Shown piece by piece: positions 43,532 through 53,588 of a DNA stretch of 64,000 nucleotides. A model generated the notes under the pieces. That model searched no databases and was not told where the DNA came from. It saw only the letters and a list, made by a program, of their open reading frames with translations. Where the stretch lies: assembly GCA_015272395.1 (NCBI GenBank), contig JACYLQ010000034.1, positions 124,001 through 188,000 on the forward strand, read 5' to 3'. This DNA comes from Calothrix sp. C42_A2020_038. GTDB lineage: Bacteria; Cyanobacteriota; Cyanobacteriia; Cyanobacteriales; Nostocaceae. How positions within the stretch are numbered: the stretch's first letter is position 1; every line of letters starts with the position of its first letter. A program made the position numbers and the translations under genes.

Positions 43532-45766
43532 TCATGGTACTTCAATTGGAATTAAAGTATTTTCAGGTAGATAACTGTGAAATTTTCCTTCGTCAGTAAG
43601 TATTAATACTAAACGCAAAGGATAATCAGGGGGTATTTGTAAATCAGCCCAAGGTACAGCTATTTCAAGGCATTTATCAATGGCAACTTGCGCCCGACTG
43701 GTGCGACAGTTCCATTTAAAATGTTCTTCAGCTTCGTGAAACTGAACCGATTGAGTGATTAAATTAATCTCTAAGTGATGGTGGTAAAGATAATTTAATG
43801 GTGCGGTATCTGGAAGATGTGATAAAGGTATTGGGCTGTTGTGCATAGTGCGGTCAGGGTAGAACCACAGTAAATTTAATTCAGCCGGAATATCACTACC
43901 TAGCTTTATTCCGCTTTTAAAGTCTAAGCGTAAGTAAAAGTTAAGGTGGTCAACACCATACCACAATCGTTGTATGGCACTAGCACTGTGCATTGTACCT
44001 CTGGCGCCTCCGATTTCGATACGTCCAGCTTTGTCCCAGTCCTGTTCATCACCTTGACCATTGATAACAGGATGAATAAAACTTTCTGGACGACAGTCAC
44101 CGCGCGCTGCATGACTTTCTAACGGTTGACGTAAATAAGAAGGGATAGGTTCGTTAAGCGCTTTGTAAATACCGTAGAGGTGTTCACGGAATAACTGGTC
44201 AAAAATTTCGTCTTGGTTTGAGGAATGTCCTTCACCAAACCACCAAAACCAGTCCGAACCTTCAGCAGCATACAGCGCTTCCCATGCTTCAGGATTATTT
44301 TCTTCGGTTGCTTCCGGGTGACTTGCTAAAACACTACGCGCTTGTTTGAGGTAGTCCCAGGCCCGATTTTTTACCGGGTCACCTATCCAAGTTGTAAAAC
44401 TACCATCAACCCACGAACCACTGTGCAGTTGCTCACCTGCTATTGTTACAGTTGCTGGAAATTGCTCTAAAAATTCGCTGACAGTGACAAGTTTCAGATG
44501 TGGTTCGTTACTAAAGCTATGATACAAAGCTTCTAGGAAGAGCTTACCATCCTGTTGATAATACTCCCAGCAATTTTCACCATCGAGAGCAATCGTCACT
44601 AACCAGGGCTGTTCGGGTTGGCGCTCACGCTGCATTTTTGCAATTGCTTCTAGGTGTCCCACTAAGTCAGATACTGCCTGTTTGGCAGGCATTGAACCAT
44701 AGGTAAAACCAATCAAATCAGATAATCGATGGTCACGGAAAACTATCGCTAAATCACCCGCAGCTGTTTGCAAACGGTAAGGTCGGTACAATAATTCCGG
44801 TTGCAATAAATTTCCGGCGCCATCACGGTGAAAAAATTGTTTGAGAGTCCACCCTAAAACTGCTTCATCTGAACAAATCCACTGAAATCCTTGTTTAATA
44901 ATATACGGTAATATTGCTGGACTAACTGATTGTTCGGATGGCCACAGCCCGCGCGGTTCCCGTCCAAATCTATCTATATATAAATCCCAAGCTTTACGTA
45001 AATGTCGTGGAATATCTTCTGCCCACTGAAAACGATATTGCGGTAGTGTCATATTTGGTACAGCAACACGTCCAGAATTGGTATCAGCTAGCAAAGGCAT
45101 GATCGGGTGAGTGTAGGGAGTAGTTGTAACTTCTAACTGTCCAATCGCTTGCATTTTACGATGCTGGGGAATAATTCGAGCTAAAATCTCACGCTGTTTC
45201 GAGTAAATACGTTGACGGTCGCTCAATGTGAAACCCCGACCTTGTTTTAGCCAAGCTTCGATTTCTGGGTCATCCCAAAATAACGGGTCAATCCATGCCA
45301 AGTTATGCCAAGCTAGCAAGTCACTGTACTCAAATAACTGCCAATTTTCTAAGCACCAATTTGCTCCCTTATCCTGACGCTGTTGGTACAACTCGGAGTA
45401 ACGAGGGTGAGGGTCGATTAACGTATGATGATTCGCATCAAAAAAGTGTTGAATAATAAACGCACGTTGCTCGCGACTAAGATTTTCTGTAGGTGTCAAA
45501 GTCGCTTCTAAATAAGGGTCAAATGCAGTACCAGCAATATAATCTTCAAGTTGCAAAATCAGCGATGGTACTAAATTTACAGTTTGGTGTAACTTCGGAT
45601 ACTTTTCTAGAAGCAACACCAAATCCAAATAGTCTTTAGTACCGTGTAACCGTACCCAAGGTAGGCGGTATTGTTGGCTACTTATACTAGTGTTACCAAC
45701 ATTAGGAACTTTATACAGTGGCTGATGTTGATGCCAAATAAAAGCGACGTAAAGAGGATGAGACAT
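43532..45766 (-). CDS. Glycoside hydrolase family 57 protein
   Basis: A 744-residue GH57 enzyme, the family of alpha-amylases, 4-alpha-glucanotransferases and branching enzymes. The N-terminal motif is FIWHQHQPLYK. The presumed nucleophile glutamate is in GLWPSEQSVSP and the acid/base aspartate in ALDGENCWEYY. The C-terminal ~180 residues look like a beta-sandwich domain (YLRLDFKSGIKLG). A glycogen-related role is likely; exact specificity is not shown. No signal peptide. It is flanked by short tandem repeats on both sides. Confidence 0.9.
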   Translation of the reverse strand: MSHPLYVAFIWHQHQPLYKVPNVGNTSISSQQYRLPWVRLHGTKDYLDLVLLLEKYPKLHQTVNLVPSLILQLEDYIAGTAFDPYLEATLTPTENLSREQRAFIIQHFFDANHHTLIDPHPRYSELYQQRQDKGANWCLENWQLFEYSDLLAWHNLAWIDPLFWDDPEIEAWLKQGRGFTLSDRQRIYSKQREILARIIPQHRKMQAIGQLEVTTTPYTHPIMPLLADTNSGRVAVPNMTLPQYRFQWAEDIPRHLRKAWDLYIDRFGREPRGLWPSEQSVSPAILPYIIKQGFQWICSDEAVLGWTLKQFFHRDGAGNLLQPELLYRPYRLQTAAGDLAIVFRDHRLSDLIGFTYGSMPAKQAVSDLVGHLEAIAKMQRERQPEQPWLVTIALDGENCWEYYQQDGKLFLEALYHSFSNEPHLKLVTVSEFLEQFPATVTIAGEQLHSGSWVDGSFTTWIGDPVKNRAWDYLKQARSVLASHPEATEENNPEAWEALYAAEGSDWFWWFGEGHSSNQDEIFDQLFREHLYGIYKALNEPIPSYLRQPLESHAARGDCRPESFIHPVINGQGDEQDWDKAGRIEIGGARGTMHSASAIQRLWYGVDHLNFYLRLDFKSGIKLGSDIPAELNLLWFYPDRTMHNSPIPLSHLPDTAPLNYLYHHHLEINLITQSVQFHEAEEHFKWNCRTSRAQVAIDKCLEIAVPWADLQIPPDYPLRLVLILTDEGKFHSYLPENTLIPIEVP

Positions 45767-45774
45767 AACAATAA

Positions 45775-45830
45775 TTAGAAGTTATGAGTTAGAAGTTATG
45801 AGTTAGAAGTTATGAGTTAGAAGTTATGAG
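45775..45830. repeat. 14-bp tandem repeat, four copies
   Basis: Four perfect copies of TTAGAAGTTATGAG end-to-end, starting 9 bp upstream of the GH57 start codon on its 5' side. They therefore occupy the leader of that gene. Confidence 0.95.
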
Positions 45831-45898
45831 TTGATAGAGACTCTATTAATTACGTCTGTACGAGTTATGAGCGATGAACTTTAATTCCCAAACCTTGA

Positions 45899-45974
45899 CT
45901 TTCAACTCCTAACTCTCAACTCCTAACTCTCAACTCTTAACTCTTAACTCCTAACTTTTAACTCCTAACTTTTA
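45899..45974. repeat. TAACTCC/CAACTCT heptamer array after nfu
   Basis: About ten degenerate heptamers (CAACTCC, TAACTCT, TAACTTT) run up to the stop codon of nfu. They are the reverse-complement type of the GAGTTA units found 70 bp away, so the region could fold as an imperfect inverted repeat. Confidence 0.85.
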
Positions 45975-46202
45975 TACGACTTGTTCAACTTCGGCAATTT
46001 CGGGAATCATTTCTCGAAGGCGCCGCTCTATACCCATACGCAAGGTCATTGCCGAACTGGGACAACTACCGCAAGCACCTTGTAATCGCAGTTTGACGAT
46101 GGGGCCATCTAGTTCTACAAGTTCCACATTACCACCGTCCGACATCAAGTAGGGACGCATTTCGTCTAATACTGTTTCAACGTTTTCGATTGTAAGTTCC
46201 AT
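45972..46202 (-). CDS. nfu: NifU C-terminal domain (Nfu) Fe-S carrier
   Basis: A 76-residue protein consisting only of the NifU C-terminal domain. The Fe-S binding motif is CGSC ([20 protein letters not shown]) in the second half. Such Nfu proteins carry [4Fe-4S] clusters to targets; in cyanobacteria the single-domain form is an essential scaffold that supplies photosystem I. Start [20 protein letters not shown] is typical. Confidence 0.94.
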   Translation of the reverse strand: MELTIENVETVLDEMRPYLMSDGGNVELVELDGPIVKLRLQGACGSCPSSAMTLRMGIERRLREMIPEIAEVEQVV

Positions 46203-46385
46203 TGTTTTAGACCTGGTAAGTTAATTGTGGTGATTAATAGAAATTATCTTTTTAGGGATTGATGACAAAAATTATGTCTATTTTCTATTCTATGGAAATG
46301 GTACCAATTTTTGGGAAGAGGCTTACAAGCTGAAGCAGTTCTCTGAAACAGTCAGAGTGGCTGAGTTTGAGTCAGATAACTGAAT

Positions 46386-48122
46386 TTAACTTAATACTGG
46401 CTGCTGATAAAGAGGTACAGTAAATGTGACAGTAGAACCTAACCCTTCACCAAGACTATAAAAGTGAACCTCACCACCCATTGCCTCAACCAGCTTTTGC
46501 GATATGGCTAGTCCTAAACCTGTACCACCATACTGACGGGTACGCGAACCATCAACTTGTGAAAATGACTGAAACAGTTTGTCTTGTTGGTCTAATGATA
46601 CGCCAATGCCAGTATCTGCAACACGTACTTTTACCAAACCTGGAAATTCTTGATCCTGAAACCTCGTCTTTTTACGAACTACATCCGCACTCAGCGTTAT
46701 ACCCCCCTCATGGGTAAACTTAATTGCATTTCCTACCAAGTTAATCATGACTTGTTTCAAGCGGAGATAATCTCCGTAAACCATAATCTGATCAGCTGTG
46801 TCGGGCATTTGCACCTGAAAACTCAAGTTTTTTTGTTCAGCTTGTAACCGCATCGAATTACTTACATCTACAAATAATTCATGTAAATTGACTGAACCTA
46901 ACTCCAAATCTGTTTTTCCAGCTTCGATTTTGGCAAAATCAAGAATGTCTTGAATTATATCAAACAAATGTACTGATAATTTATGAGATTCTTGTAAATA
47001 TTCTCGTTCTTCTTCAACGCCATCGGTCATATCATCTAAAATAAGTTTAAGGAACCCAATAATTCCATTGAGAGGGGTTCTGATTTCATGGGAAACATTA
47101 GCAAGAAACTCGCTTTTGCGGCGAGTAGCTTCTTCTGCCTCAAATCTGGCGGCAAGTAACTCTTTATATAATGTTGCATGTGCAATTGCTGTACCCAGTT
47201 GGTCGGCCACTTCTTTAGCGAGTTCAAGTTCTTCGGCAGTTAGAGATTTACACTCGTCGCGTAAAGTTATTGCAATAATTCCATTTGGTTGGTCTTGGTG
47301 ACACGTTACAGCAGTGAGAAGGTACTGTTTGTGAAAATATGGGTGTTGGGATTTAAAAACAGTAGGTTTGAGGGTATGAAGTGTCTGTGCGAACCCGAAT
47401 TCAGAATTTATATCAATCTCTAAACCCAGCATTGAATTGATATGAGGTTGGTGATACTCTGCTATTACTTTTACACTTTTGGTGCCAGGTTTGTAAGGAC
47501 AAATAATACATCGGTCTAACTGTAAAGCTTCACCTAAACTATCAACGGTTTGCTGCCAAATTACATCTAAATCAAGAGTTCTACGGATATTACTTGTGAT
47601 GCGGTTGACTATTTTCTGGTGCTGTTGCGAGCGTAGAACCAAATCTGATGGGTTTATTAGTAATGGCGCCACGACTTCATGTTTTTTGTCAGTAACTTGC
47701 AAAAGTCTGCCCATTACCAGCACACTAGTTGCGGCATTGCCTAGTGATGGCATAACAGGAGTAATAACCAATTCCAACTCGTACAAATACTGTCGAAAAA
47801 TAAACCAGCACTGACAACGCTCAGGTACCAGTGTAGTCATTACCCGTTGCACTCGCTGCAAATAAGCCGATTTATCAACAGGTACAAACCCATCCTCTTG
47901 GTTTAAAGAAGCAATAATCTGGGCAGTATTAATACTTGTACTATCTGGGTCGCACAGACTGTCTAAATGCTGCCAATAAAAGCTTAAAAAGCGTCCCGCC
48001 CAATCCTGGGTATACACTAGTTCGGCTCCTAAATTTGCCCATGAGCCATCAGTGTTACTAACAATCGATTCCAAATTTCTTGACAATACTTGTGACAGTT
48101 GGGAATTGGCAGTAATGCTCAT
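46386..48122 (-). CDS. GAF-domain sensor histidine kinase
   Basis: A 578-residue hybrid-free sensor kinase. A GAF domain lies around residues 180-320 (QTVDSLGEALQLDRCIICP). The phospho-accepting histidine is in FLANVSHEIRTPLNG. The ATPase part has NLVGNAIKFTHEGG (N box), VADTGIGVS (G1), FQSFSQVDGS (F box) and YGGTGLGLAISQ (G2). No transmembrane helix, so a cytoplasmic sensor. No response-regulator gene is adjacent, so its partner is unknown. Confidence 0.93.
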   Translation of the reverse strand: MSITANSQLSQVLSRNLESIVSNTDGSWANLGAELVYTQDWAGRFLSFYWQHLDSLCDPDSTSINTAQIIASLNQEDGFVPVDKSAYLQRVQRVMTTLVPERCQCWFIFRQYLYELELVITPVMPSLGNAATSVLVMGRLLQVTDKKHEVVAPLLINPSDLVLRSQQHQKIVNRITSNIRRTLDLDVIWQQTVDSLGEALQLDRCIICPYKPGTKSVKVIAEYHQPHINSMLGLEIDINSEFGFAQTLHTLKPTVFKSQHPYFHKQYLLTAVTCHQDQPNGIIAITLRDECKSLTAEELELAKEVADQLGTAIAHATLYKELLAARFEAEEATRRKSEFLANVSHEIRTPLNGIIGFLKLILDDMTDGVEEEREYLQESHKLSVHLFDIIQDILDFAKIEAGKTDLELGSVNLHELFVDVSNSMRLQAEQKNLSFQVQMPDTADQIMVYGDYLRLKQVMINLVGNAIKFTHEGGITLSADVVRKKTRFQDQEFPGLVKVRVADTGIGVSLDQQDKLFQSFSQVDGSRTRQYGGTGLGLAISQKLVEAMGGEVHFYSLGEGLGSTVTFTVPLYQQPVLS

Positions 48123-48296
48123 GGCTCAAGTTCAATAAATTAATCGCAACCAAAAGTTGATTTAGCTAGCTCCTTAAAGTTTGGCATAAATTTTTACAGC
48201 TTAGGTAGAGTCTACTGAAAAATTTTTGGTCGTTCTTGAATCCAGCATTACGTTATCTATATACGAAAATATTCTCTCTTAATATAAATTAAGGAG

Positions 48297-48533
48297 CTAA
48301 TCGTTCCACTCACCGCGCGGAGGCAGGCTTCGACGCACAGGGTTGCGGGTCAGTTCATCATCTCTGGGTACATCTCCCCGTAGCCACTGGCGAATTGCCA
48401 CTTCTATGACTTTACTGGGGTCATTAGTAAGATGCTGGATTTGTTCTAGCAATTCCGAGTCAAGGCGGATTGCGATCTCGACTTTATCAGCAAGTCGCTG
48501 GTCAGTTTCTGTTGTTCTGTCTTTCATATTCAT
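48297..48533 (-). CDS. Small ribbon-helix-helix-like protein (78 aa)
   Basis: The segment VEIAIRLDSELLEQIQHLTN, then SKVIEVAIRQWLRG, has the strand-helix-helix pattern of CopG/MetJ-type DNA-binding antitoxins and regulators. No toxin gene is adjacent. The C-terminal tail is basic and proline-rich. It lies upstream of the sensor kinase gene in the same direction, 174 bp away. Confidence 0.7.
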   Translation of the reverse strand: MNMKDRTTETDQRLADKVEIAIRLDSELLEQIQHLTNDPSKVIEVAIRQWLRGDVPRDDELTRNPVRRSLPPRGEWND

Positions 48534-49054
48534 AGGTGATGTACCTGAAACTGGTTATTTGTAAAATAAGTAAGCTATTTGCGTCGTATCCGCCAAGAGA
48601 TCAACAATCCAGCCACCATGCTCTTAAGTTTCAACTTCTTTGCGGACATTCAATGTTTATTGTACGCTTCTAATTGGCAAATGCCAGATACCCTAGACTA
48701 GGCTTAACATACATCAATATGGGTATAGATAAAGATTAGGCTGCTACTAATTGTTGATTTCACTCAATATTATGTATCAGGATATACTGTTTTTATTAAT
48801 AAGTTTTGCTAAGAGATAACTTCTTTAAGATGCTGTAGCTTCGCAGGCAGCTTCGTTTCGGTCAAACTTGACCCAACATAAATGATATGTATGATTAAAT
48901 TTTGGAAAAGATAAATTTTTGATCTGTAGGCTTTTAGAATAAACTTAACGTAAACGGTCGGATAACCCATAGCAGCGTTTGGACAAATAAAGCATTAAAA
49001 TACGTTAAGTATCTTCTTTTTTATCTTGGTTGCTAAAAACGGCAAATAAAGTAT
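48534..49054. other. 521-bp intergenic region upstream of lepA
   Basis: Between divergent genes. No gene of normal size; a 24-codon minus-strand frame (48574-48648, beginning MSAKKLKLKSMVAGLL) is the only small candidate and is weak. No clear promoter or hairpin is marked. Confidence 0.4.
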
Positions 49055-50869
49055 ATGACTGACGTTCCCGCAGCTCGCATTCGCAACTTTTGCATTATTG
49101 CTCACATCGACCACGGGAAATCAACCCTTGCAGACCGCTTACTACAAGCCACCGGGACTGTAGAGCAGCGTCAGATGAAGGAGCAATTTCTCGACAATAT
49201 GGACTTGGAACGGGAGCGCGGCATTACAATTAAGCTGCAAGCTGCCCGGATGAACTACAAGGCAAAAGATGGTCAGGAGTATGTACTGAATTTAATTGAT
49301 ACACCTGGGCATGTAGATTTCTCGTATGAAGTATCCCGTAGCCTTGCTGCTTGTGAAGGAGCTTTGTTAGTTGTGGATGCTTCCCAAGGTGTCGAAGCGC
49401 AAACCTTGGCAAACGTTTACCTAGCCCTCGAACATGATTTAGAAATTATCCCAGTGTTGAATAAAATCGATTTACCTGGCGCCGAACCAGACCGGGTAGC
49501 TGGGGAAATTGAAGAAATCATCGGTTTAGATTGTAGTGGTGCCATTCTTGCTTCTGCAAAGGAAGGAATTGGTATTGATGAAATCCTGGAAACGATTGTT
49601 AAACAAGTACCTCCACCAAAAAACACTATCGATGAAAGATTACGGGCGTTAATTTTTGACAGTTACTACGATAGTTATCGGGGAGTGATTGTATACTTCC
49701 GGGTAATGGATGGTACGGTTAAAAAGAAAGATAAAATCTACCTGATGGCATCAGGTAAAGAGTTTGAAATTGACGAATTGGGTGTTTTATCACCTAACCA
49801 AAAACCTGTTGAGGAACTCCACGCGGGAGAGGTGGGTTATTTATCTGCCGCAATTAAAGCTGTTGGCGACGCGCGCGTGGGTGATACAATTACTCTCTCT
49901 AATGCCAAGGCGCCGGAGCCATTACCAGGTTACACCGAAGCCAACCCGATGGTGTTTTGCGGTATGTTCCCTATCGATGCCGACCAATTCGAGGATTTAC
50001 GCGAAGCTTTAGATAAACTTAGTCTTAACGATGCTGCACTCCACTTTGAGCCAGAGACTTCTAGTGCAATGGGGTTTGGTTTCCGCTGCGGGTTTTTAGG
50101 ACTCCTGCACATGGAAATTGTGCAGGAACGTCTAGAGCGTGAATATAATCTGGATTTAATTATCACGGCGCCTTCAGTGGTTTATAAAGTTATTACTGTC
50201 AAAGGTGAAGAGTTGTATATAGATAACCCTAGCCACTTGCCACCTCCTAACGAACGCGAAAAAATCGAGGAACCTTACGTACAAGTGGAAATGATAACTC
50301 CAGAAACCTATGTAGGTACACTGATGGAGTTGTCACAAAACCGTCGAGGTGTATTTAAAGATATGAAGTATCTCACCCAAGGACGGACAACACTAACTTA
50401 TGAATTGCCGTTAGCAGAAGTTGTTACCGACTTTTTTGACCAAATGAAATCAAGGTCGCGCGGTTATGCAAGTATGGAATACCACCTAATCGGCTACCGC
50501 GAAAACCCATTAGTTAAGCTAGATATAATGATTAACGGCGACCCCGTAGATTCACTAGCAATGATTGTCCACCGTGACAAAGCCTACGGTGTGGGGCGCT
50601 CAATGGCTGAAAAACTCAAAGAACTAATTCCCCGTCACCAATTTAAAGTACCTATCCAAGCTTCAATTGGTAGCAAAGTTATCGCTAGTGAACATATTCC
50701 CGCATTACGAAAAGACGTACTTGCGAAATGTTACGGTGGTGACATTAGCCGTAAGAAGAAACTTTTGCAGAAGCAAGCAAAAGGTAAAAAGCGTATGAAA
50801 GCTGTTGGTACAGTGGATGTGCCACAGGAAGCTTTTATGGCTGTATTGCGGTTAGACCAATCATCTTGA
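49055..50869 (+). CDS. lepA: Translation elongation factor 4 (LepA)
   Basis: A 604-residue GTPase that acts on stalled ribosomes. GTP motifs are AHIDHGKST (residues 17-25), DTPGHVDF and NKIDLPGA. Domains II, III and the LepA-specific C-terminal region ([20 protein letters not shown]) are complete. Length and start are usual. An IS-type hairpin and other repeats follow its stop. Confidence 0.97.
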   Translation: MTDVPAARIRNFCIIAHIDHGKSTLADRLLQATGTVEQRQMKEQFLDNMDLERERGITIKLQAARMNYKAKDGQEYVLNLIDTPGHVDFSYEVSRSLAACEGALLVVDASQGVEAQTLANVYLALEHDLEIIPVLNKIDLPGAEPDRVAGEIEEIIGLDCSGAILASAKEGIGIDEILETIVKQVPPPKNTIDERLRALIFDSYYDSYRGVIVYFRVMDGTVKKKDKIYLMASGKEFEIDELGVLSPNQKPVEELHAGEVGYLSAAIKAVGDARVGDTITLSNAKAPEPLPGYTEANPMVFCGMFPIDADQFEDLREALDKLSLNDAALHFEPETSSAMGFGFRCGFLGLLHMEIVQERLEREYNLDLIITAPSVVYKVITVKGEELYIDNPSHLPPPNEREKIEEPYVQVEMITPETYVGTLMELSQNRRGVFKDMKYLTQGRTTLTYELPLAEVVTDFFDQMKSRSRGYASMEYHLIGYRENPLVKLDIMINGDPVDSLAMIVHRDKAYGVGRSMAEKLKELIPRHQFKVPIQASIGSKVIASEHIPALRKDVLAKCYGGDISRKKKLLQKQAKGKKRMKAVGTVDVPQEAFMAVLRLDQSS

Positions 50870-50896
50870 TATCCTCCCACGGCTAGAAACTGTAAG

Positions 50897-50911
50897 GTGG
50901 GCAATGCCCAC
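50897..50911. repeat. GTGGGCA hairpin downstream of lepA
   Basis: A perfect 7-bp inverted repeat GTGGGCA/TGCCCAC with one central base, 28 bp after the lepA stop. It may help end lepA transcription and belongs to the same repeat type as 2136-2150. Confidence 0.55.
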
Positions 50912-50950
50912 TATCCAAATTATGGAAATTACAAAAAAGTAGGCTGAAAG

Positions 50951-50971
50951 CCCCTCGGCTTCAGCCAGGGG
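50951..50971. mobile_element. IS200/IS605-type end hairpin (solo remnant)
   Basis: CCCCT-C-GGCT-TC-AGCC-AGGGG forms a bulged hairpin flanked by GAAAG on both sides (50946-50950 and 50973-50978 region). Similar AGCCCC... hairpins end IS200/IS605 elements in cyanobacteria. No transposase is present. Assignment is tentative. Confidence 0.4.
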
Positions 50972-51078
50972 ATGAAAGTTTCACAATTCCAATGCAGTCT
51001 AATTTGGGGTGCGTTCAAGACATTAAGGAACTGCGAATACTACCACGCAATCAATGCTTCTATGCCGAGTTTGTGTAC

Positions 51079-51099
51079 GCACAGGCGAGATGCCTGTGC
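51079..51099. repeat. GCACAGGC hairpin
   Basis: An 8-bp perfect stem GCACAGGC/GCCTGTGC with a 5-nt loop, 12 bp beyond the 3' end of the SLH gene. It is a likely terminator for that leftward gene and a second copy of the repeat seen at 2161. Confidence 0.55.
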
Positions 51100-51110
51100 T
51101 ACATATGGCA

Positions 51111-51776
51111 TTAACGCATGGGAGGCGCCTCTGGTGCAATTGGTGTTTCGGGTAGTTTTTGTTGACGCTGTAGATATTGACTCAATAAATATGCCATTTC
51201 ACCGCGCGTCATTGGTTTTAAGGGTAGTAAATTACCTTGTGAGTCGGTGCTGGCAAAACCTTCGGAGATAACGGTAGCAATTGCTCTTCTTGCCCATTCA
51301 GGAATTGAAGCTTTATCAGGAAATGGTGCTAAGATTTCATTTACTGTTTCATTAGAAAACTGAAATACTCCGTAAGCTTGAGCAAATATCGCCATAGCTT
51401 CCGCGCGTGTTACCCTCTGATTAGGAAAAAACAAGTTATTTCGGTAACCGCGCATAATATCGGTTTTTAAAACAGTTTGAATATCATTGTAAGCCCAATG
51501 CGAAGGAGGAACATCGGCAACAACGATATTTTCTTGGGGTAGACCTTGACGTTTATTCAGCCTAAATGCTTTTACCATAATCGATGCTAACTCAGCCCTA
51601 CTAATCATTCGTTCAGGGTAAAATTGACCATCGGAGAAGTTAGTCATAAAATTAGCTGCAACTACTTGTGAAACCGGATCTTTAGGTTTTGCTGCAGCTT
51701 GAACTTCAGCATAAACACTGACAGGCAGTGATAATAGTAGTGCAACGAACGAAAGAGTAGTGATAGACTTACGCAT
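51111..51776 (-). CDS. Exported SLH-domain protein
   Basis: A 221-residue exported protein. The signal peptide is MRKSITTLSFVALLLSLPVS with likely cleavage after VYA. Three S-layer homology repeats follow: NFSDGQFYPERMISRAELAS, DVPPSHWAYNDIQTV...YRNNLFFPNQRVTRAEAM, and FPDKASIPEWARRAI...LKPMTRGEMAYLL. SLH domains bind the peptidoglycan-linked polysaccharide. There is no beta-barrel part, so it is not a full-length porin. It ends in a proline-rich tail. Confidence 0.88.
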   Translation of the reverse strand: MRKSITTLSFVALLLSLPVSVYAEVQAAAKPKDPVSQVVAANFMTNFSDGQFYPERMISRAELASIMVKAFRLNKRQGLPQENIVVADVPPSHWAYNDIQTVLKTDIMRGYRNNLFFPNQRVTRAEAMAIFAQAYGVFQFSNETVNEILAPFPDKASIPEWARRAIATVISEGFASTDSQGNLLPLKPMTRGEMAYLLSQYLQRQQKLPETPIAPEAPPMR

Positions 51777-51933
51777 GGTTATTTTAGTTTCAATTGCTAT
51801 TTAAAATCGGAAACAACAAAAATCAATACCTGCTAAATACTAAGACCGACTCAAATCGACTTCGTTCCTCAAAAGTGCTGGGTAATAACCCCTAATTTGC
51901 GCGGGTACATGATGTAATTAGAGTAGTTCAGAT

Positions 51934-51977
51934 TCTACTCCTAACTCCTAACTCATAACTCATCACTCCTAACTCTA
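51934..51977. repeat. TAACTCC/TAACTCA heptamer array upstream of rpiA
   Basis: About six degenerate heptamers (CTCCTAA, CTCATAA, CTCATCA) in the spacer between the SLH gene and rpiA, ending about 60 bp before the rpiA start. Confidence 0.8.
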
Positions 51978-52037
51978 CTTCGCACTCCCTTGATAGGATA
52001 ATGAATTATGTAAATTGGATTGTCAGGAGTTTTGGGA

Positions 52038-52745
52038 ATGACCACAGCAGACCCCGTAAAGTTGATGAAGCAAGAGGTTGGTAAAGCCGCCGCAGCTTTG
52101 GTTAAGTCTGGTACCATAGTGGGATTGGGTACAGGTTCAACTACGGCGTTTGCAATTCAGTATATCGGCGAACGTCTCAAGTCAGGGGATTTAAAAGATA
52201 TTGTCGGGGTTCCGACTTCGTTTCAAGCTGAAGTTTTAGCAAAAGAGTATGGTATTCCTCTGACTACTCTCGATGCTATCGACCATATTGATATTGCCAT
52301 TGACGGCGCCGATGAAGTGGATCCACACAAAAATTTGATTAAAGGTGGTGGCGCCGCTCATACGCGCGAAAAAGTAGTAGACTACCTAGCAAATCAGTTT
52401 GTTGTGGTTGTTGATAGTGGTAAACTTGTCGATAAACTTGGTTCTGTGTTTGCTGTTCCTGTCGAAGTTATACCAATGGCAATGACTCCTGTAATGAACG
52501 CAATCAAAAAGCTAGGTGGTAAACCAGAATTGCGTATGGGTGTCAAAAAAGCAGGCCCCGTTATCACTGATCAAGGTAATATGGTGATTGATGTCAGGTT
52601 TGATGATATTCCTGACCCGGTAAACTTGGAGGCAACACTTAATAACATCCCTGGTGTCCTAGAAAATGGCATCTTTGTTAACTGTGCCGATATAGTACTC
52701 GTTGGCGAGGTCGTTGATAATCAACCTCTGGTCAGACAATTATAA
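52038..52745 (+). CDS. rpiA: Ribose-5-phosphate isomerase A
   Basis: A 235-residue RpiA that interconverts ribulose-5-P and ribose-5-P for the Calvin and pentose-phosphate cycles. Family motifs are [33 protein letters not shown] and [15 protein letters not shown] start it at the ATG 52038 ([15 protein letters not shown]); an in-frame TTG at 52020 is also open. A strong stem-loop terminator follows. Confidence 0.96.
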   Translation: MTTADPVKLMKQEVGKAAAALVKSGTIVGLGTGSTTAFAIQYIGERLKSGDLKDIVGVPTSFQAEVLAKEYGIPLTTLDAIDHIDIAIDGADEVDPHKNLIKGGGAAHTREKVVDYLANQFVVVVDSGKLVDKLGSVFAVPVEVIPMAMTPVMNAIKKLGGKPELRMGVKKAGPVITDQGNMVIDVRFDDIPDPVNLEATLNNIPGVLENGIFVNCADIVLVGEVVDNQPLVRQL

Positions 52746-52761
52746 ATTCTCAGTTTCCTTC

Positions 52762-52794
52762 AGATTCCTGACTTCTTAAAGAAGTCAGGAATCT
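52762..52794 (+). terminator. Long stem-loop after rpiA
   Basis: A perfect 16-bp inverted repeat (AGATTCCTGACTTCTT and its complement) around a single A at 52778. It is 17 bp after the rpiA stop and immediately before the 3' end of a convergent gene, so it can stop transcription from both sides. It belongs to the GACTT-type hairpin family. Confidence 0.75.
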
Positions 52795-52802
52795 TGTTGC
52801 AA

Positions 52803-53033
52803 CTAACGTGTTTTTTCATCTATATGTATGTGCCACAACCGTTCTAACTTTGCAATACGGTGGCGATGAACAGCTATTTTGTATTTTTTATAACCAATAA
52901 TACTTAAAAGTGTAATTATAGGAATTGCAATTATAAAATATCCTACATAGTGAAATGCCGAAATATCGGCATTATTTTTACCTGGAACTGGCGCCGAGGA
53001 ACTAACAGACTGTGATGTTTGGTGGGAGCGCAT
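52803..53033 (-). CDS. Small single-pass membrane protein (76 aa)
   Basis: Unrecognised. A Ser-rich start (MRSHQTSQSVSSSAPVPG) precedes one transmembrane helix (VGYFIIAIPIITLLSIIGY) and a strongly basic tail (KKYKIAVHRHRIAKLERL), so the tail is probably cytoplasmic. The ATG at 53033 is preferred to a TTG five codons upstream. Convergent with rpiA. No function is assigned. Confidence 0.6.
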   Translation of the reverse strand: MRSHQTSQSVSSSAPVPGKNNADISAFHYVGYFIIAIPIITLLSIIGYKKYKIAVHRHRIAKLERLWHIHIDEKTR

Positions 53034-53588
53034 TTTAACCTCTAACAATCGATCAACTTGATACTTGTACAGACAATTACTTCAGGGATTATCCTTTGAT
53101 TTCCTGATAACTAACTGTAAATTTTTTTTCTCAGAATACATTTAACCTCGCAATAACTTGTACATTAATGCAATTTTATGCAAAATTGACACACGCACGA
53201 GATTTTCTCTGTCATCGATTTCAATACGTAAAACACAGGTTTTTTTCAAAACAAAAGCATAACAAATAGCGGCAAAGAAAAAGTCATACTGAGTTCGCTT
53301 CTTTGCCCGATGTCAACTTAATTTATTTTTTCCTATGTAGAAAGAAATTTGTAACAGCACTTAGACGTAGAAACACATACAGATTTTAACTAAAAGATGT
53401 CTTCTTTTATATAACTAAATTGTAATAGTATGAATAGATACTTATCGTTATTTAAAGTTCCAAGTCATCAATAATAAAGCTATATTAAGCAATATATTAT
53501 GGTCTGGACTTAGGCTCTTAGACCCTTTTTAAGGGGGTAGGGAGATCAAAACAGTCTAGAATGCTTAATCTTTCGTCCTTGTTGCGTA
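53034..53588. other. 555-bp AT-rich intergenic region
   Basis: Lies between a leftward and a rightward gene. No gene seen. A short inverted repeat ACCC-TTTTTAA-GGGGGT (about 53522-53538) precedes the aldo/keto reductase gene. No regulator site was recognised. Confidence 0.45.

Noticed and set aside
45775-45974. CRISPR array
   Set aside because: Units are 7-14 bp, directly abutting and without spacers, so it is a short tandem repeat.
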